DNA from: Deltaproteobacteria bacterium
Lineage (GTDB): Bacteria; Desulfobacterota; BSN033; UBA1163
Direction: 5' to 3'
Assembly: GCA_016875255.1 (NCBI GenBank)
Contig: VGRU01000033.1
Coordinates: forward strand, 1-23,107
DNA: 23,107 nt
Below are positions 13,994 through 23,107 of this stretch, one piece after another; position 1 is the first letter of the stretch, and each line of letters starts with the position of its first letter. Both the position numbers and the translations under genes were made by a program. Under the pieces are notes generated by a model. The model had not been told where the DNA came from, did no database searches, and worked only from the letters and a program-made list of their open reading frames with translations.

Positions 13994-16671
13994 ATGAAAT
14001 GGTATCAGCGTGATGCCCAAGAAGTGTTAGAGACGCTTCAAACGTCAGAGCAGGGATTATCAGAGTCCGAGGCCGAAGCCCGCCTTGAAAAGTATGGCCC
14101 TAATAAACTTCCTGAACAGGAGGCCATCAGCAAATTTAAAATCATCCTTCACCAATTTACCAGCCCCCTGATCTATATCCTAATGGTGGCCGCAGTCGTC
14201 ACTCTCTTTCTCGGGGAATATATCGACACTGGCGTCATCGTGGCTGTTCTCCTCCTCAATGCTGCCATCGGTTATTTCCAGGAATATAGGGCGGAAACGA
14301 GTGTACGGGCCCTCAAGAGTATGGTCGTTCCCAGGACGAGGATCATGAGGGAAGGCAAAGAGAAAGACATTCCCAGTGAGCGACTTGTGCCGGGGGATAT
14401 CGTCCTCCTGGCCTCGGGCATGAAGGTGCCTGCGGACCTGAGGCTTTTAAAGGCCACCGAATTGAGGGTTGAAGAAGCCGCCCTCACAGGTGAATCGGTT
14501 CCCGTTGAAAAAAAATTCCAATCCATTGCCGAGGAGAACCTCACCCCGGGAGACCAAACGAACATGGCCTTTATGGGAACGGTGGTGGTCAATGGAAGGG
14601 CTAAAGGGATTGTTGTGGAAACGGGTGTCAAAACAATCCTTGGCCAGATCGCCGAGAGGTCGGGGAACTTTCTGTCACCCAGACCCCGCTTCAGCAGAAG
14701 ATCGTCAAGTTCGCCCATTTCATCGGTTTCCTCGTCTTAGGAAGCGCCGCAGCCATCTCCATTCTTGGATTCTCCCTCGGCATGTCGATTGCCGAGATAT
14801 TTAAGATCGCTGTGGCGGCCTCGGTTGCCGCAGTCCCGGAAGGACTCCCCGTCGTCGTCACCATTACTATGGCCATCGGGATCAGCCGGATGGCTAAACG
14901 AAATGCCATCATCCGAAAACTGCCTGCGGTTGAAACCCTCGGAAGTACGACCGTGATCTGCTCCGATAAAACAGGAACTCTGACAAAGAACGAGATGACG
15001 GTCAAGGCGATCTATGATGGCCACCACTCCTATGAAGTGACAGGAAGCGGCTATGACCCGGAAGGAGAGATCCTTCACGACTGGGAACCGTGCGATCCAT
15101 CCGCTCTAAAGGGCCTCTGTGGCGTGGCCCGGATCGGAATGCTCTGTAATGAATCGAACCTTTACGAGGAGAATGGCCAACCCAAGGTTGACGGAGACCC
15201 GACGGAGGGGGCGCTCATCGTCTCTGCATTGAAAGCCGGTCTCGCCCCCGAAGAGGAGAAAAAACAATTCCCCCAACTTTCAATTCTCCCTTTTGAGTCA
15301 GATCGCGGGTTTATGGCGACACTCCATCAACACGACGGCAGAAAGACGATATTCGTCAAAGGTGCGCCCGAAAGGGTGGTTGAGATGTGTTCCCGGAGTT
15401 CATCCGGGGAATTCCTCGACAAGAAGAAGGTTCTGGAGACAGCCGAACATTTTGCAAGGGACGGAATGAGAGTTCTTGCAATGGCCTATCAAGAGGCTCC
15501 CGATGATCTCTCAGAACTGACCCATGAGTATGTTGAAGCGGGTCTGGTCTTCGCAGGGATGCAGGGGATGATCGATCCCCCGAGGCCCGAAGCAATTGAC
15601 GCCGTCAGGGGCTGCCATGAGGCAGGAATCCGGGTGGCGATGATCACAGGAGACCATGCCGTGACAGCGAGTGCCATCGGGAAGATGATGGGGATCACCC
15701 AAAAGGATTCTCAAGTTTTAACCGGTAGAGAGATCGAAACCATGACCGACGAAGGCCTCTATGCCAGGGTGAACGAGGTGTCGGTCTTTGCAAGGGTTTC
15801 TCCCCAGCACAAACTGAGGATCGTTCAGCAGGTGATGAAACGCGGCGAGGTGGTGGCGGTAACCGGAGACGGGGTCAACGATGCTCCGGCCCTCAAGGCC
15901 GCTCATATTGGAGCGGCAATGGGAAAGAGCGGCACCGATGTGGCCAGAGAAGCAGCGGATATGGTGATCACCGATGACAATTTTGCGAGCATTTTCCATG
16001 CAGTGGAAGAAGGCCGTGTGATCTTTGATAATATCCGGAAGGTGACGCTCTTTCTCATCCCCACCGGTTTTGCAGCGATCGTCTCCATACTGATCGCCAT
16101 GGCCTTCGATATCCCGATCCCTTACGTGGCCGCACAGCTTCTCTGGATCAATCTGGTGACCAATGGCCTCCAGGACGTGGCCCTGGCCTTTGAGCCGGGA
16201 GAAAAGGACGTGATCAAGCGGAAACCGAGACGCCTCAAAGAAGGAATCATGTCGAGGTTGATGTATGAGCGAAGCATTCTGGTTGGTCTCATCATCTCCG
16301 CAGGCGTGATCTTCAATTTTGTCTGGGCCCTTGATGAGGGAGTCTCTCTCGAACGGGCAAGAACCATTGCCGTCACGACAATGGTTTTATTCCAGTTTTT
16401 CCAGGCATGGAATTCCCGTTCAGAACTTCAATCCGTTTTTACCATCAGCCCCCTAAGCAATCCGTTCCTCTTCTACAGCATGGTGGCCGCCTTTCTTGCT
16501 CAATTGGCAGTCGTTTACGTTCCCGCCCTTCAATGGGTTTTCAGAACAGAAGCTTTAGCGTTATCGGACTGGCTGCAGATCGTCTTGGTCAGCCTCACGG
16601 TGGTCATTGCGGTAGAAGCGGATAAGGCAATACGGAGACATAGGAGAAAAGGGAGAGTTGCCAATGAGTAA
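13994..16671 (+). pseudogene. P-type (P2-like) cation-transporting ATPase with a frameshift
   Basis: A gene of about 890 codons, broken once. The first frame (13994-14740) carries the N-terminal cation-ATPase domain, M1-M2 and the actuator motif LTGESVP. The second frame carries M4 with AVPEGLP, the phosphorylation motif SDKTGTLT (Asp codon at 14965), and KGAPERV. It also carries the hinge motif TGDGVNDAPALK and M5-M10. The frames switch at about 14654-14659 (GCCGAGAGGTCGG). Adding one G there would give AEEVGELSVTQTPLQQK, continuous with the family, so a 1-base loss is the simplest explanation. The ion is uncertain. M4 has the SERCA-like PEGLP glutamate, but the usual SERCA M5 ligands are not seen (LIPTGFAAI) and M6 reads NLVTNGLQD, with Asn where SERCA has D800. 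A Ca2+ pump is therefore not assured. Confidence 0.85.
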
Positions 16672-17563
16672 AAAAATTAAAACCGAACCTTTTCCTTCCG
16701 CCCTTGAGGATGCCCGGGCAGCGGAATTATGTGTTCCGTCTTCCCAGACTCTTTCTCCTTCTTACCGGCTGGCCTACATGGATCATGACTTTTTGCTCAG
16801 GGATGAACTCCGTCCTATCCGTCTGCAACTTGAATTACTGAAACCGGAGCTTATCCTGCAGGAACATCAGATTGAAAGCACCATCGTGATCTTTGGGGGT
16901 AGCCGAATTCCGGAGCCGAAAGTCGCCCGCAAATTGTTGGCAGAGGCGGAATCGGTAGCGGCAAAAAATCCTGGAGATCAAACCCTTTTACGCAAAGCAA
17001 GAATAGCGGGCAGGATTGCCGAAACCTCTCGATATTATGAAGAAGCGCGTAAACTCGCCTCGCTGATTTCAACAGCCGCTCAGACACGGGATAACTCCAA
17101 AGAGGTGTTGGTCACAGGAGGGGGGCCTGGAATCATGGAAGCAGGAAATCGAGGGGCTTGCGAGGCAGGGGCTGAAAGCATTGGCCTCAATATCGTTCTT
17201 CCTTTTGAGCAAAAGCCGAACGAATACATCACCCCCGAACTCTGTTTTCAGTTTCACTATTTTGCGATACGGAAGATGCACTTCCTCATGCGGGCAAGAG
17301 CCCTGGTTGTCTTTCCCGGCGGATTCGGTACACTCGATGAATTCTTTGAAACCCTGACTCTGATTCAGACAAAGAAGATCAAGCCCATCCCTGTGCTCGT
17401 TTTCGGAAGGGAGTTCTGGGAGCGGATCATCAACTTCGAAGCCCTTGTTGAGGAAGGCGCGATCTCCCCGGAAGATATCGAACTCTTTCAATATGTGGAG
17501 ACGGCAGAGGAGGCCTGGGACATGATCTCAAGGACTTACAAAAGAGAGGATGCTTATGAATGA
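16664..17563 (+). CDS. LOG-family (lysine decarboxylase-like) nucleotide hydrolase
   Basis: The protein is about 299 residues from ATG 16664, which has GGGAGAG 6 bases upstream; the TTG at 16658 is less likely. It overlaps the ATPase end by 8 bases. A helical N-terminal region of about 65 residues is followed by a Rossmann fold: [12 protein letters not shown], then [18 protein letters not shown] (about 150-167), IGLNIVLP, and the signature [12 protein letters not shown] (about 220-231). Cytokinin-activating LOG proteins are phosphoribohydrolases acting on nucleoside monophosphates such as AMP; the old lysine decarboxylase label is wrong. The long N-terminal extension puts it in the larger bacterial subgroup, whose substrate is less certain. 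It appears intact. Confidence 0.88.
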   Translation: MSKKIKTEPFPSALEDARAAELCVPSSQTLSPSYRLAYMDHDFLLRDELRPIRLQLELLKPELILQEHQIESTIVIFGGSRIPEPKVARKLLAEAESVAAKNPGDQTLLRKARIAGRIAETSRYYEEARKLASLISTAAQTRDNSKEVLVTGGGPGIMEAGNRGACEAGAESIGLNIVLPFEQKPNEYITPELCFQFHYFAIRKMHFLMRARALVVFPGGFGTLDEFFETLTLIQTKKIKPIPVLVFGREFWERIINFEALVEEGAISPEDIELFQYVETAEEAWDMISRTYKREDAYE

Positions 17564-17942
17564 ACAACGTGCCATAGCCTATTTTTCGATGGAGATCGGG
17601 CTTGATCCGGCCATGCCGACTTACAGTGGTGGACTGAGGGTGTTGGCAGGGGATACGATTCGCTCGGCCGCAGACCTCAACGTTCCGATGGTCGCTGCGA
17701 CCCTTCTTCATCGAAAAGGATATTTTTACCAAAGACTCGGTTCTGACGGGGAGCAAAATGAAGAACCGATGGAATGGGCCGTCGAAGAATTTCTAAAGGA
17801 GATGTTGCCGAAAGTCTCTGTGACGATAGAAGGCCGGGATCGTTTTGTGGACGTGATGAGACACTCGATTGCTGTCAATGGTTCGTTTTTCAACACCCAT
17901 CCAATGATGCAGGAGTATGTGCTGAAGGCATATTTCCGTTGA
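17556..17942 (+). pseudogene. Alpha-glucan phosphorylase, internally deleted (N- and C-termini fused)
   Basis: The first about 93 residues match the N-terminus of the short-form alpha-glucan phosphorylases (GT35): [46 protein letters not shown] and [12 protein letters not shown]. Without a break in frame, the next about 35 residues ([29 protein letters not shown]) resemble the extreme C-terminus of the same family. Everything between, several hundred residues including the pyridoxal-phosphate lysine, is missing, so the 128-residue product cannot be active. The apparent junction is near 17832-17840. The ATG overlaps the LOG stop by 8 bases, so glgP was once part of this operon. Deletion by recombination or an assembly join are both possible. 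Confidence 0.8.
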
Positions 17943-18005
17943 ATCTTTTTGGGGAATATTTGAGAGATTTAATTACCCAAAGATCATATCCGAGGAAGAA
18001 AAGAT

Positions 18006-18266
18006 ATGACCAGTTCATCATTGAAAGGGACGTGGAAAATTGGAACTGTGATGGGGATACCCATACGAATCCATTTTCCGCGGTTGATCGTTTTCGGGCT
18101 CATCACAAGAAGACGCATCGCCCGCTACATCCAGATCATGGGGAAGCAACAAGGAGAGGGAAACACGGATCCGGGAAATCGAATCTTTTCTCCCCAGTGC
18201 GCTGAAATATACCAGGGATGGATGCCGGGGATTGGCACTCAAGAATCCGGTCGTTTGATCGATTAA
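18006..18266 (+). pseudogene. N-terminal fragment of an M50 site-2-protease family protein
   Basis: From an ATG with GAGGA 8 bases upstream, the first about 33 residues (LKGTWKIGTVMGIPIRIHF, then LIVFGLIT) match the N-terminus and first membrane helix of site-2-protease-type membrane metalloproteases. The HEXXH helix and everything after it are missing. From about 18105 the frame continues with unrelated basic sequence to a stop at 18266. A different frame (about 18121-18261) reads coherently as TRIREIESFLPSALKYTRDG, possibly the tail of another lost gene that I cannot name. The whole 17943-18316 interval therefore looks like a scar of several truncated genes. Confidence 0.6.
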
Positions 18267-18316
18267 AGAAGGGTTTAAAAAGGGTCCAATGCTTCACGTT
18301 CATTGTTGTTATCGAA

Positions 18317-20080
18317 TCACTTCATATCCCATTTGCGCGTCCCGAGTTCTCGATGGATGTCCTGGATCTCTTTCTGAATCCGGTCGTTGTCCGCGCCGAT
18401 TTCCCGCAGGAGCAGGATGGCCAGGCCGATCGCGGTTTCCGCTTCCTCCGTGGAGATGTCCGTCGCCCCCATTTCCTCCAGCCAGGTCCGTTCCTGGAGG
18501 TAACGGGCTCGGGTAAAAACATGGATCTCAGGGTTCAGATCCCTCGCCGTCACGATCACCGCCGTGCGTGTGAGCACGTCGGGGACGGTGACCAGAAGAT
18601 AGTTTGCCTCCTGCACCCCCGCCGCTATCAGGATGTCGCGCCGGCTTGCATCGCCGTAAATGGCGGCCTGCCCGGACTCAATCAGGTTTCGAACCGTATC
18701 GACATTGAGATCTACGATGACCAGGGGGATGTCAAAATCCCTTAGGATCCGGGATGCGGTCTGTCCGACAGGGCCGTACCCGACAATGACGGCCTTCGTC
18801 TTGATTCCAACCCCCCTGCCGGCCCCGGCTTTATTCAGCATCTCCCCTTCGCGGCTTGACCGCTGGTCGAGAATGCGCCAGATTCGTTCCTTACTGCGGA
18901 GCCACTGTTCCAGGGGGTCCATGGCACGGAATAATAAGGGGTTGACGGCGATTGAGATCAATGCGCAGGCAACCAGAAGGCTTTGCCCATCCGCTGAAAG
19001 GATGCCGAGTCCCATCGCTTCGTTGGCCAGGAGAAAGGAGAACTCGCCGATCTGGGCCAGCGCCAGGGCGACCGTCATCGCCGTCCGCACTGAATAACGG
19101 AGAAACCAGATGATCAGAAATGCGGTGAGAGGCTTTGCAATAAGGATGATTCCGAGGAGCGCCAAGAAGAACCAGGGTTCATTGATAATGGCCTGAGGGT
19201 CGAAAAGCATCCCCACAGAGACGAAGAACAGGACGGCGAAAGCGTCTCTCATCGGAAGGGCATCGGCAGCCGCCTGATGGCTCACCTCTGTCTGCCCGAC
19301 GACAATCCCTGCCAGGAATGCGCCCAGCGCCACCGATACCCCGAATAAGGCCGCCGAACCGGTGGCAATCGCCAGCGCTAGACCAAGGACAGCAAGCGTA
19401 AAAAGCTCCCGCGAGCGGGTCCGCGCCACGAGGTTCAGAAGCCTGGGGATCGCTTTTCTTCCGATCATCACCACAAGCAGGCACAATCCGGCGAATTTAG
19501 CGATGGCCCAGATGAAAGCCATGAACAGGTTTCCACCGCCTCCACTGGATTGCCCCCAGATGCTGGCCATGCTGGGAAGGAGCACAAGGACAAAGACCGT
19601 GAAGATGTCCTCGAGGATGAGCCACCCGATAGCGATATGGCCCTGGTTGGTTTGAAGGAGATTGTTGTCCTCGAGAATTCTAACCAGGACAACGGTGCTG
19701 GCGACGGAGATGGCGATTCCGAGCACGATTCCTTTCCCCAATCCCATACCCAAGGAGAGCACCGCTGCGGTGCCCAATATAGAAGCCACCAGGATCTGTC
19801 CGATCGATCCCGGGATGGCGATTCTCCTGACAAGAAGAAGGTCGTTGAAATTAAAATGGAGCCCTACCCCGAACATCAGGAGAATCACGCCGACCTCGGC
19901 AAAGTCATGGGCCATTTTGGGGTCTGCCACAAATCCGGGAGTGCGGGGGCCGAGAAGGATGCCCGCCAGCAAATATCCGATGATCGGTGAAAGCCGGAGC
20001 CGCTGGGTCAGAAGGCCCAGCGCAAGGGCCAGTACCAAGCTCATCGATAAATTGACGAGAAATCCTAATCCTTCTTGCAT
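18317..20080 (-). CDS. CPA2 monovalent cation:proton antiporter with RCK domain (YbaL-like)
   Basis: A complete 587-residue inner-membrane protein. The N-terminal two thirds is a Na+/H+ exchanger fold of about 12 helices, with GYLLAGILLGPRTPG early, FGVGLHFN, and the core segment IAIGWLILEDIFTVFVLVLLP. That ED wording resembles YbaL/RosB-type members rather than the QD of KefB and KefC. The C-terminal part, from about residue 420, is an RCK_N (TrkA-N) Rossmann domain with AVIVGYGPVGQ as nucleotide-binding loop, IVDLN at the second strand end and YGDASRRDIL. It ends in a short helical tail without a full RCK_C domain. It probably moves K+ or Na+ against H+ under nucleotide control. It points toward the pseudogene scar and is divergent from the stress-protein gene. 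A weak GAGGAA site precedes the ATG. The 224-base gap upstream holds no clear promoter. Confidence 0.92.
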   Translation of the reverse strand: MQEGLGFLVNLSMSLVLALALGLLTQRLRLSPIIGYLLAGILLGPRTPGFVADPKMAHDFAEVGVILLMFGVGLHFNFNDLLLVRRIAIPGSIGQILVASILGTAAVLSLGMGLGKGIVLGIAISVASTVVLVRILEDNNLLQTNQGHIAIGWLILEDIFTVFVLVLLPSMASIWGQSSGGGGNLFMAFIWAIAKFAGLCLLVVMIGRKAIPRLLNLVARTRSRELFTLAVLGLALAIATGSAALFGVSVALGAFLAGIVVGQTEVSHQAAADALPMRDAFAVLFFVSVGMLFDPQAIINEPWFFLALLGIILIAKPLTAFLIIWFLRYSVRTAMTVALALAQIGEFSFLLANEAMGLGILSADGQSLLVACALISIAVNPLLFRAMDPLEQWLRSKERIWRILDQRSSREGEMLNKAGAGRGVGIKTKAVIVGYGPVGQTASRILRDFDIPLVIVDLNVDTVRNLIESGQAAIYGDASRRDILIAAGVQEANYLLVTVPDVLTRTAVIVTARDLNPEIHVFTRARYLQERTWLEEMGATDISTEEAETAIGLAILLLREIGADNDRIQKEIQDIHRELGTRKWDMK

Positions 20081-20304
20081 CTATTCCTCGCGGTAAGGTG
20101 GCGTAAGTTCATCCCGTTATTCGACTCGCTTAGGTACGGTTCGAGACCACTCTTTTTCATTCAAACTTCAAAATGATTAAGTAGTCAATGGCCTTGATTC
20201 ACCACACAACAGGGGAATCAGGGGAACATTCTGTAGAAACTGCAGGAGCTTTATGCTAACATTATTTTAGAAATTATCACCTTCTTTTTCAAGAGGAGGC
20301 TTTT

Positions 20305-21426
20305 ATGAAATTACTTGAAAAGATTTTAGTGGCAATGGATGTTTTACAACCCTCAAACGATGCGCTTCGGATGGCGACACTTTTAGCGAAGGCGTTCCAC
20401 TCGGAAATGATCTTGATTCATGTCATTCCTTAAATCAAGGGCCTAAAGATCGACAGGGGTAAAATAAGGAGAATGGAAACGGAAAAACTGAGAAAAATAG
20501 AGATGGATCTGGAAAAGAAAGGAGTCTCTTCTGTTGAGATCATCGTCCGTTTTGGGATTCCGTTTGAAAGGATTATCGAACATTCGGATGAATCGGATGT
20601 TAACCTTATCGTTGTAGGGTCTGGTGAAGGAGAAAAGAAGTTTCCGTTGGGAATCACCGCCGAAAGAGTAATGACCTACGCTGACAAACCGGTTCTGGCG
20701 GTGAAGTCGGGTTCTCATCCGCTCATCAGAAAGATTTTTTGCCCCGTGGACTTTTCGGAAGACTCAAAACGTGCCCTGATTAATGCGATTCATCTTTCCC
20801 GAACTTTTGAGGCCCATCTCATCGTATTGACCGTGTATGAGCCTCTGCTGAGCAGCTTTTTTGGAACAGGCAGAACACCAGGAGAGTCAAAAGAGAAATC
20901 CTTAGTGAAACGACAGCAGTCTCAGTTTGATAGATTTCTTCGGGGGTTCGAATCGGAAAATCTCAAATGGACCAAGACCATCCTAAGGGGGAAACCCCAT
21001 GAAGAAATTCTGAGGGGAATTCGGGAAGCGCAGCCCGACCTGCTCGTGATGGGTTCCCAGGGCAGAACAGGGGTCTCGCGTCTACTGATGGGTAGCACGA
21101 CAGAGAAGGTCGTTCGAGAAATGCCCTGTTCTGTGATCACCTTGAAACAGGAACACGTTATTCGATTCCCCCTTGAGAAGAACCTTGCCAACCTAGAGAC
21201 ACATTTCAGAAGGGGGAAAGAACTACTCGATAAACAGGTGATAGAAGGGGCAGTCGCCCAGTTTGAATATTGCATCAGGAGGGATATGTTTTTCATTCCT
21301 GCATGGGAAGAGATGGCCGTTGCCTATCGGCATATGGGCAAGAAGAAAGAGGCAAAAAGATGTGAAGAAATGGCCACCCATATTCGCAAACATTTATGGG
21401 AAAATGAAATTAAAGATTCAAATTGA
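20305..21426 (+). pseudogene. Tandem universal stress protein (UspA x2) with C-terminal extension and an in-frame stop
   Basis: From ATG 20305 (AGAGGAGG upstream) the frame opens MKLLEKILVAMD and ends MILIHVIP, a normal Usp start, and then meets TAA at 20431-20433. The same frame is open again immediately (IKGLKIDRG) and runs to 21426, completing the first Usp domain (VNLIVVGSGEGEKK), a second (KIFCPVDFSEDSKRAL; MGSQGRTGVSRLLMGSTTEK, the ATP-binding G2xG9xGS pattern) and a roughly 75-residue helical, TPR-like tail. A single substitution (for example GAA to TAA) explains it. Reinitiation at ATG 20473 would give a 317-residue protein with a complete second domain, but AGGAG is only one base from that ATG. 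The full gene would have 373 codons. Read support is needed before calling it dead. Confidence 0.8.
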
Positions 21427-21444
21427 TTGGATGAGGTTAACCGT

Positions 21445-23097
21445 ATGACGATTGAAGTCTTTGATAATATCTTCGGACAGATTGCTGTCTTACTCCTAGC
21501 GGCCGTGGGGGTCGGCACTTTAAGCGTTTGGCTGAAACAGCCCCTGATTCTCGGTTACATCTTCGTTGGTATTCTTGTAGGACCTTCGGTCTTCGGGTGG
21601 GTGATCGCCAAGGACCAGATTGACCTCTTGGCACGGATGGGCATTGCCATCTTGCTTTTCGTCGTAGGTCTCAAACTCGATCTTCACCTCATCCGGACCC
21701 TGGGACCCGTGGCCCTAGCGACCGGTTTAGGACAGATCTTCTTCACCTCTGTCATCGGCTATTTTCTGGCGATAGCACTGGGAATGGAACCGGTTGCCGC
21801 CATTTATGTGGCCGTGGCTCTGACCTTTTCCAGCACGATTATCATTGTTAAACTTCTATCTGACAAACGGGAGATAGACACACTTCATGGCCGTATCGCC
21901 GTTGGTTTTTTGATTGTTCAGGACATTGTGGTGGTGTTGGTCATGATTGGTCTTTCTGCTTATGGTGTAGCTGGCGCATCGGATGAGATCGGCCAGACCC
22001 TGGTATTTCTCCTGTTGAAGGGGGGCGGACTTCTTGCAGGTATCGGGCTTCTGATGCGGTATGTCTTGCCCTGGCTCTTACACCACCTTGCCCGGTCCCT
22101 CGAACTCCTCTTGCTTTTCTCGATCGCCTGGGCAGTCTTTCTTGCCATTTTGGGTGACTCGCTGGGTTTCAGCAAAGAAGTGGGGGCTTTTCTTGCCGGC
22201 ATCTCTCTGGCCTCCACACGATATCGTGAAGCCATTGGTACCCGGTTGATCAGCCTCCGGGATTTTTTGCTTCTCTTCTTTTTCCTCGATTTAGGGGCCC
22301 AATTGGATATGGGTACCTTGGGGGTGCAGATAGGACCTGCCATTACCCTGTCACTGTTTGTGCTCATCGGGAATCCGTTAATCGTTATGGTGATCATGGG
22401 GATCATGGGATACCGCCGGAAAACAGGCTTTTTAGCCGGGCTCACCGTAGCCCAGATCAGTGAGTTTTCATTAATCCTTGCTGCATTAGGGGTAGGAATA
22501 GGACACATAGGAAAGGATACCCTTGGGTTGATTACGCTCGTCGGCCTGATTACAATCGGACTTTCCACTTATCTGATTATTTATTCCCTTCCATTATATA
22601 ATCGTTTGGCCCGATGGCTAAAAATCTTCGAACGGAAAATCCCTTACCGTGAGAAGGATGAAGAAGTGTTACCCGGAGATCGCACGGTGGACGTGATCCT
22701 CTTTGGACTGGGTCGGTATGGGGGGCATCTCGCCCACAACCTCCGGCAACGAGGCCTGAAAGTTCTGGGGGTTGATTTTAATTCGAGAATGGTCTCGGAA
22801 TGGAACCAAGAGGGATTCCAGGCCCTTTATGGAGATGCGGAAGACCCGGAATTCCCATCGATATTGCCTCTCAACCAGGTCCAATGGATTGTCAGCACCA
22901 TTCCCCAGCGGGATGTCAATCTTAGCCTTCTCGATTCCCTGCATCACTATGGTTTTGAAGGGCAGAAGGCGGTCACCGCACATAATAACCATGATGCAGA
23001 GATCCTGAGGGAATCAGGGGCAGATCTGGTCCTTTTCCCGTTTCTCGATGCAGCCAAAGAGGCAGCGGAATTGATCGGTACCGAGGGAGCGGTTTGA
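21445..23097 (+). CDS. CPA2 monovalent cation:proton antiporter with RCK domain (KefB-like)
   Basis: A complete 550-residue antiporter, starting 18 bases after the stress-protein stop. ATG 21445 has GAGG 8 bases upstream; the TTG at 21427 is less likely. The exchanger domain includes QPLILGYIFVGILVGPS, LLFVVGLKLDLH, SSTIIIVKLLSDK and GFLIVQDIVVVLVMIG, where the QD pair matches Kef-type members. The RCK_N domain starts near residue 412 with ILFGLGRYGGHL, followed by VLGVDFNSRMV and LYGDAEDPE. The tail is short and lacks a clear RCK_C. It differs clearly from the other CPA2 protein at 18317-20080, so the two are not a recent duplication. Context suggests cotranscription with the stress gene. 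Confidence 0.92.
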   Translation: MTIEVFDNIFGQIAVLLLAAVGVGTLSVWLKQPLILGYIFVGILVGPSVFGWVIAKDQIDLLARMGIAILLFVVGLKLDLHLIRTLGPVALATGLGQIFFTSVIGYFLAIALGMEPVAAIYVAVALTFSSTIIIVKLLSDKREIDTLHGRIAVGFLIVQDIVVVLVMIGLSAYGVAGASDEIGQTLVFLLLKGGGLLAGIGLLMRYVLPWLLHHLARSLELLLLFSIAWAVFLAILGDSLGFSKEVGAFLAGISLASTRYREAIGTRLISLRDFLLLFFFLDLGAQLDMGTLGVQIGPAITLSLFVLIGNPLIVMVIMGIMGYRRKTGFLAGLTVAQISEFSLILAALGVGIGHIGKDTLGLITLVGLITIGLSTYLIIYSLPLYNRLARWLKIFERKIPYREKDEEVLPGDRTVDVILFGLGRYGGHLAHNLRQRGLKVLGVDFNSRMVSEWNQEGFQALYGDAEDPEFPSILPLNQVQWIVSTIPQRDVNLSLLDSLHHYGFEGQKAVTAHNNHDAEILRESGADLVLFPFLDAAKEAAELIGTEGAV

Positions 23098-23107
23098 AAA
23101 AATTTTT

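Noticed and set aside
20431..20433. Recoding (selenocysteine or pyrrolysine) at the Usp stop
   Set aside because: The codon is TAA, which neither system uses; nonsense mutation or sequence error is simpler.
21960..22568. 202-codon open frame opposite the second CPA2 antiporter
   Set aside because: It is a complement-strand shadow of a highly hydrophobic gene, rich in Pro, Arg and Ser with no domain.

Overview
The window looks like chromosomal DNA of a Deltaproteobacterium-like Gram-negative bacterium (Desulfobacterota, possibly an uncultured lineage). This rests on recognised families: hflKC, a YajG-like lipoprotein, a GT81 glucosyl-3-phosphoglycerate synthase, a solitary mannose-family PTS EIIA, a sigma54-type promoter, and dense small palindromic repeats. 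No rRNA, tRNA, CRISPR array, integrase or intact transposase was seen. The taxonomic placement is inference.

Layout. (1) 1-590: no gene in the first 266 bases, then two copies of an 89-bp unit, each carrying a minus-strand intrinsic terminator and a second perfect hairpin, downstream of pyk. (2) 589-3507, minus strand: an operon of lipoprotein, YihY/BrkB membrane protein and pyruvate kinase, with a good sigma70-like promoter at 3551-3579. (3) 3680-7988: two inverted copies of a 131-bp MITE-like element flank about 4 kb. (4) 4410-11051, minus strand: a tightly overlapped gene string reading response-regulator receiver, PTS EIIA(Man), SAP-domain mini-protein, GpgS, GpgP/MpgP-type phosphatase, [131-bp element], LapA-like protein, two glycosyltransferases and a mechanosensitive-channel-like membrane protein. 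It is preceded by a strong -24/-12 promoter match (11178-11193) and a 17-bp inverted repeat in the leader. I read this as a compatible-solute (glucosylglycerate or a glycosylated derivative) operon with its own phosphotransfer-type regulators and possibly an osmotic release channel. Only GpgS and the phosphatase are firmly tied to that pathway. (5) 11421-13340, plus strand: hflK-hflC, followed by a 183-bp multi-hairpin element and a small zinc-ribbon protein. (6) 13994-21426: a run of damaged genes. These are a P-type cation ATPase with a frameshift, an intact LOG-family protein, an alpha-glucan phosphorylase reduced to its two ends fused in frame, a site-2-protease N-terminal fragment, an intact CPA2 antiporter on the other strand, and a tandem universal stress protein with one in-frame stop. 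(7) 21445-23097: a second, different CPA2 antiporter close behind the stress gene.

Themes: ion homeostasis and stress (ATPase, two CPA2 antiporters, Usp, channel-like protein, osmolyte synthesis) and membrane quality control (HflKC, a remnant of a site-2 protease). The four lesions between 14.6 and 20.5 kb could be genuine gene decay or assembly error. Reads would decide.
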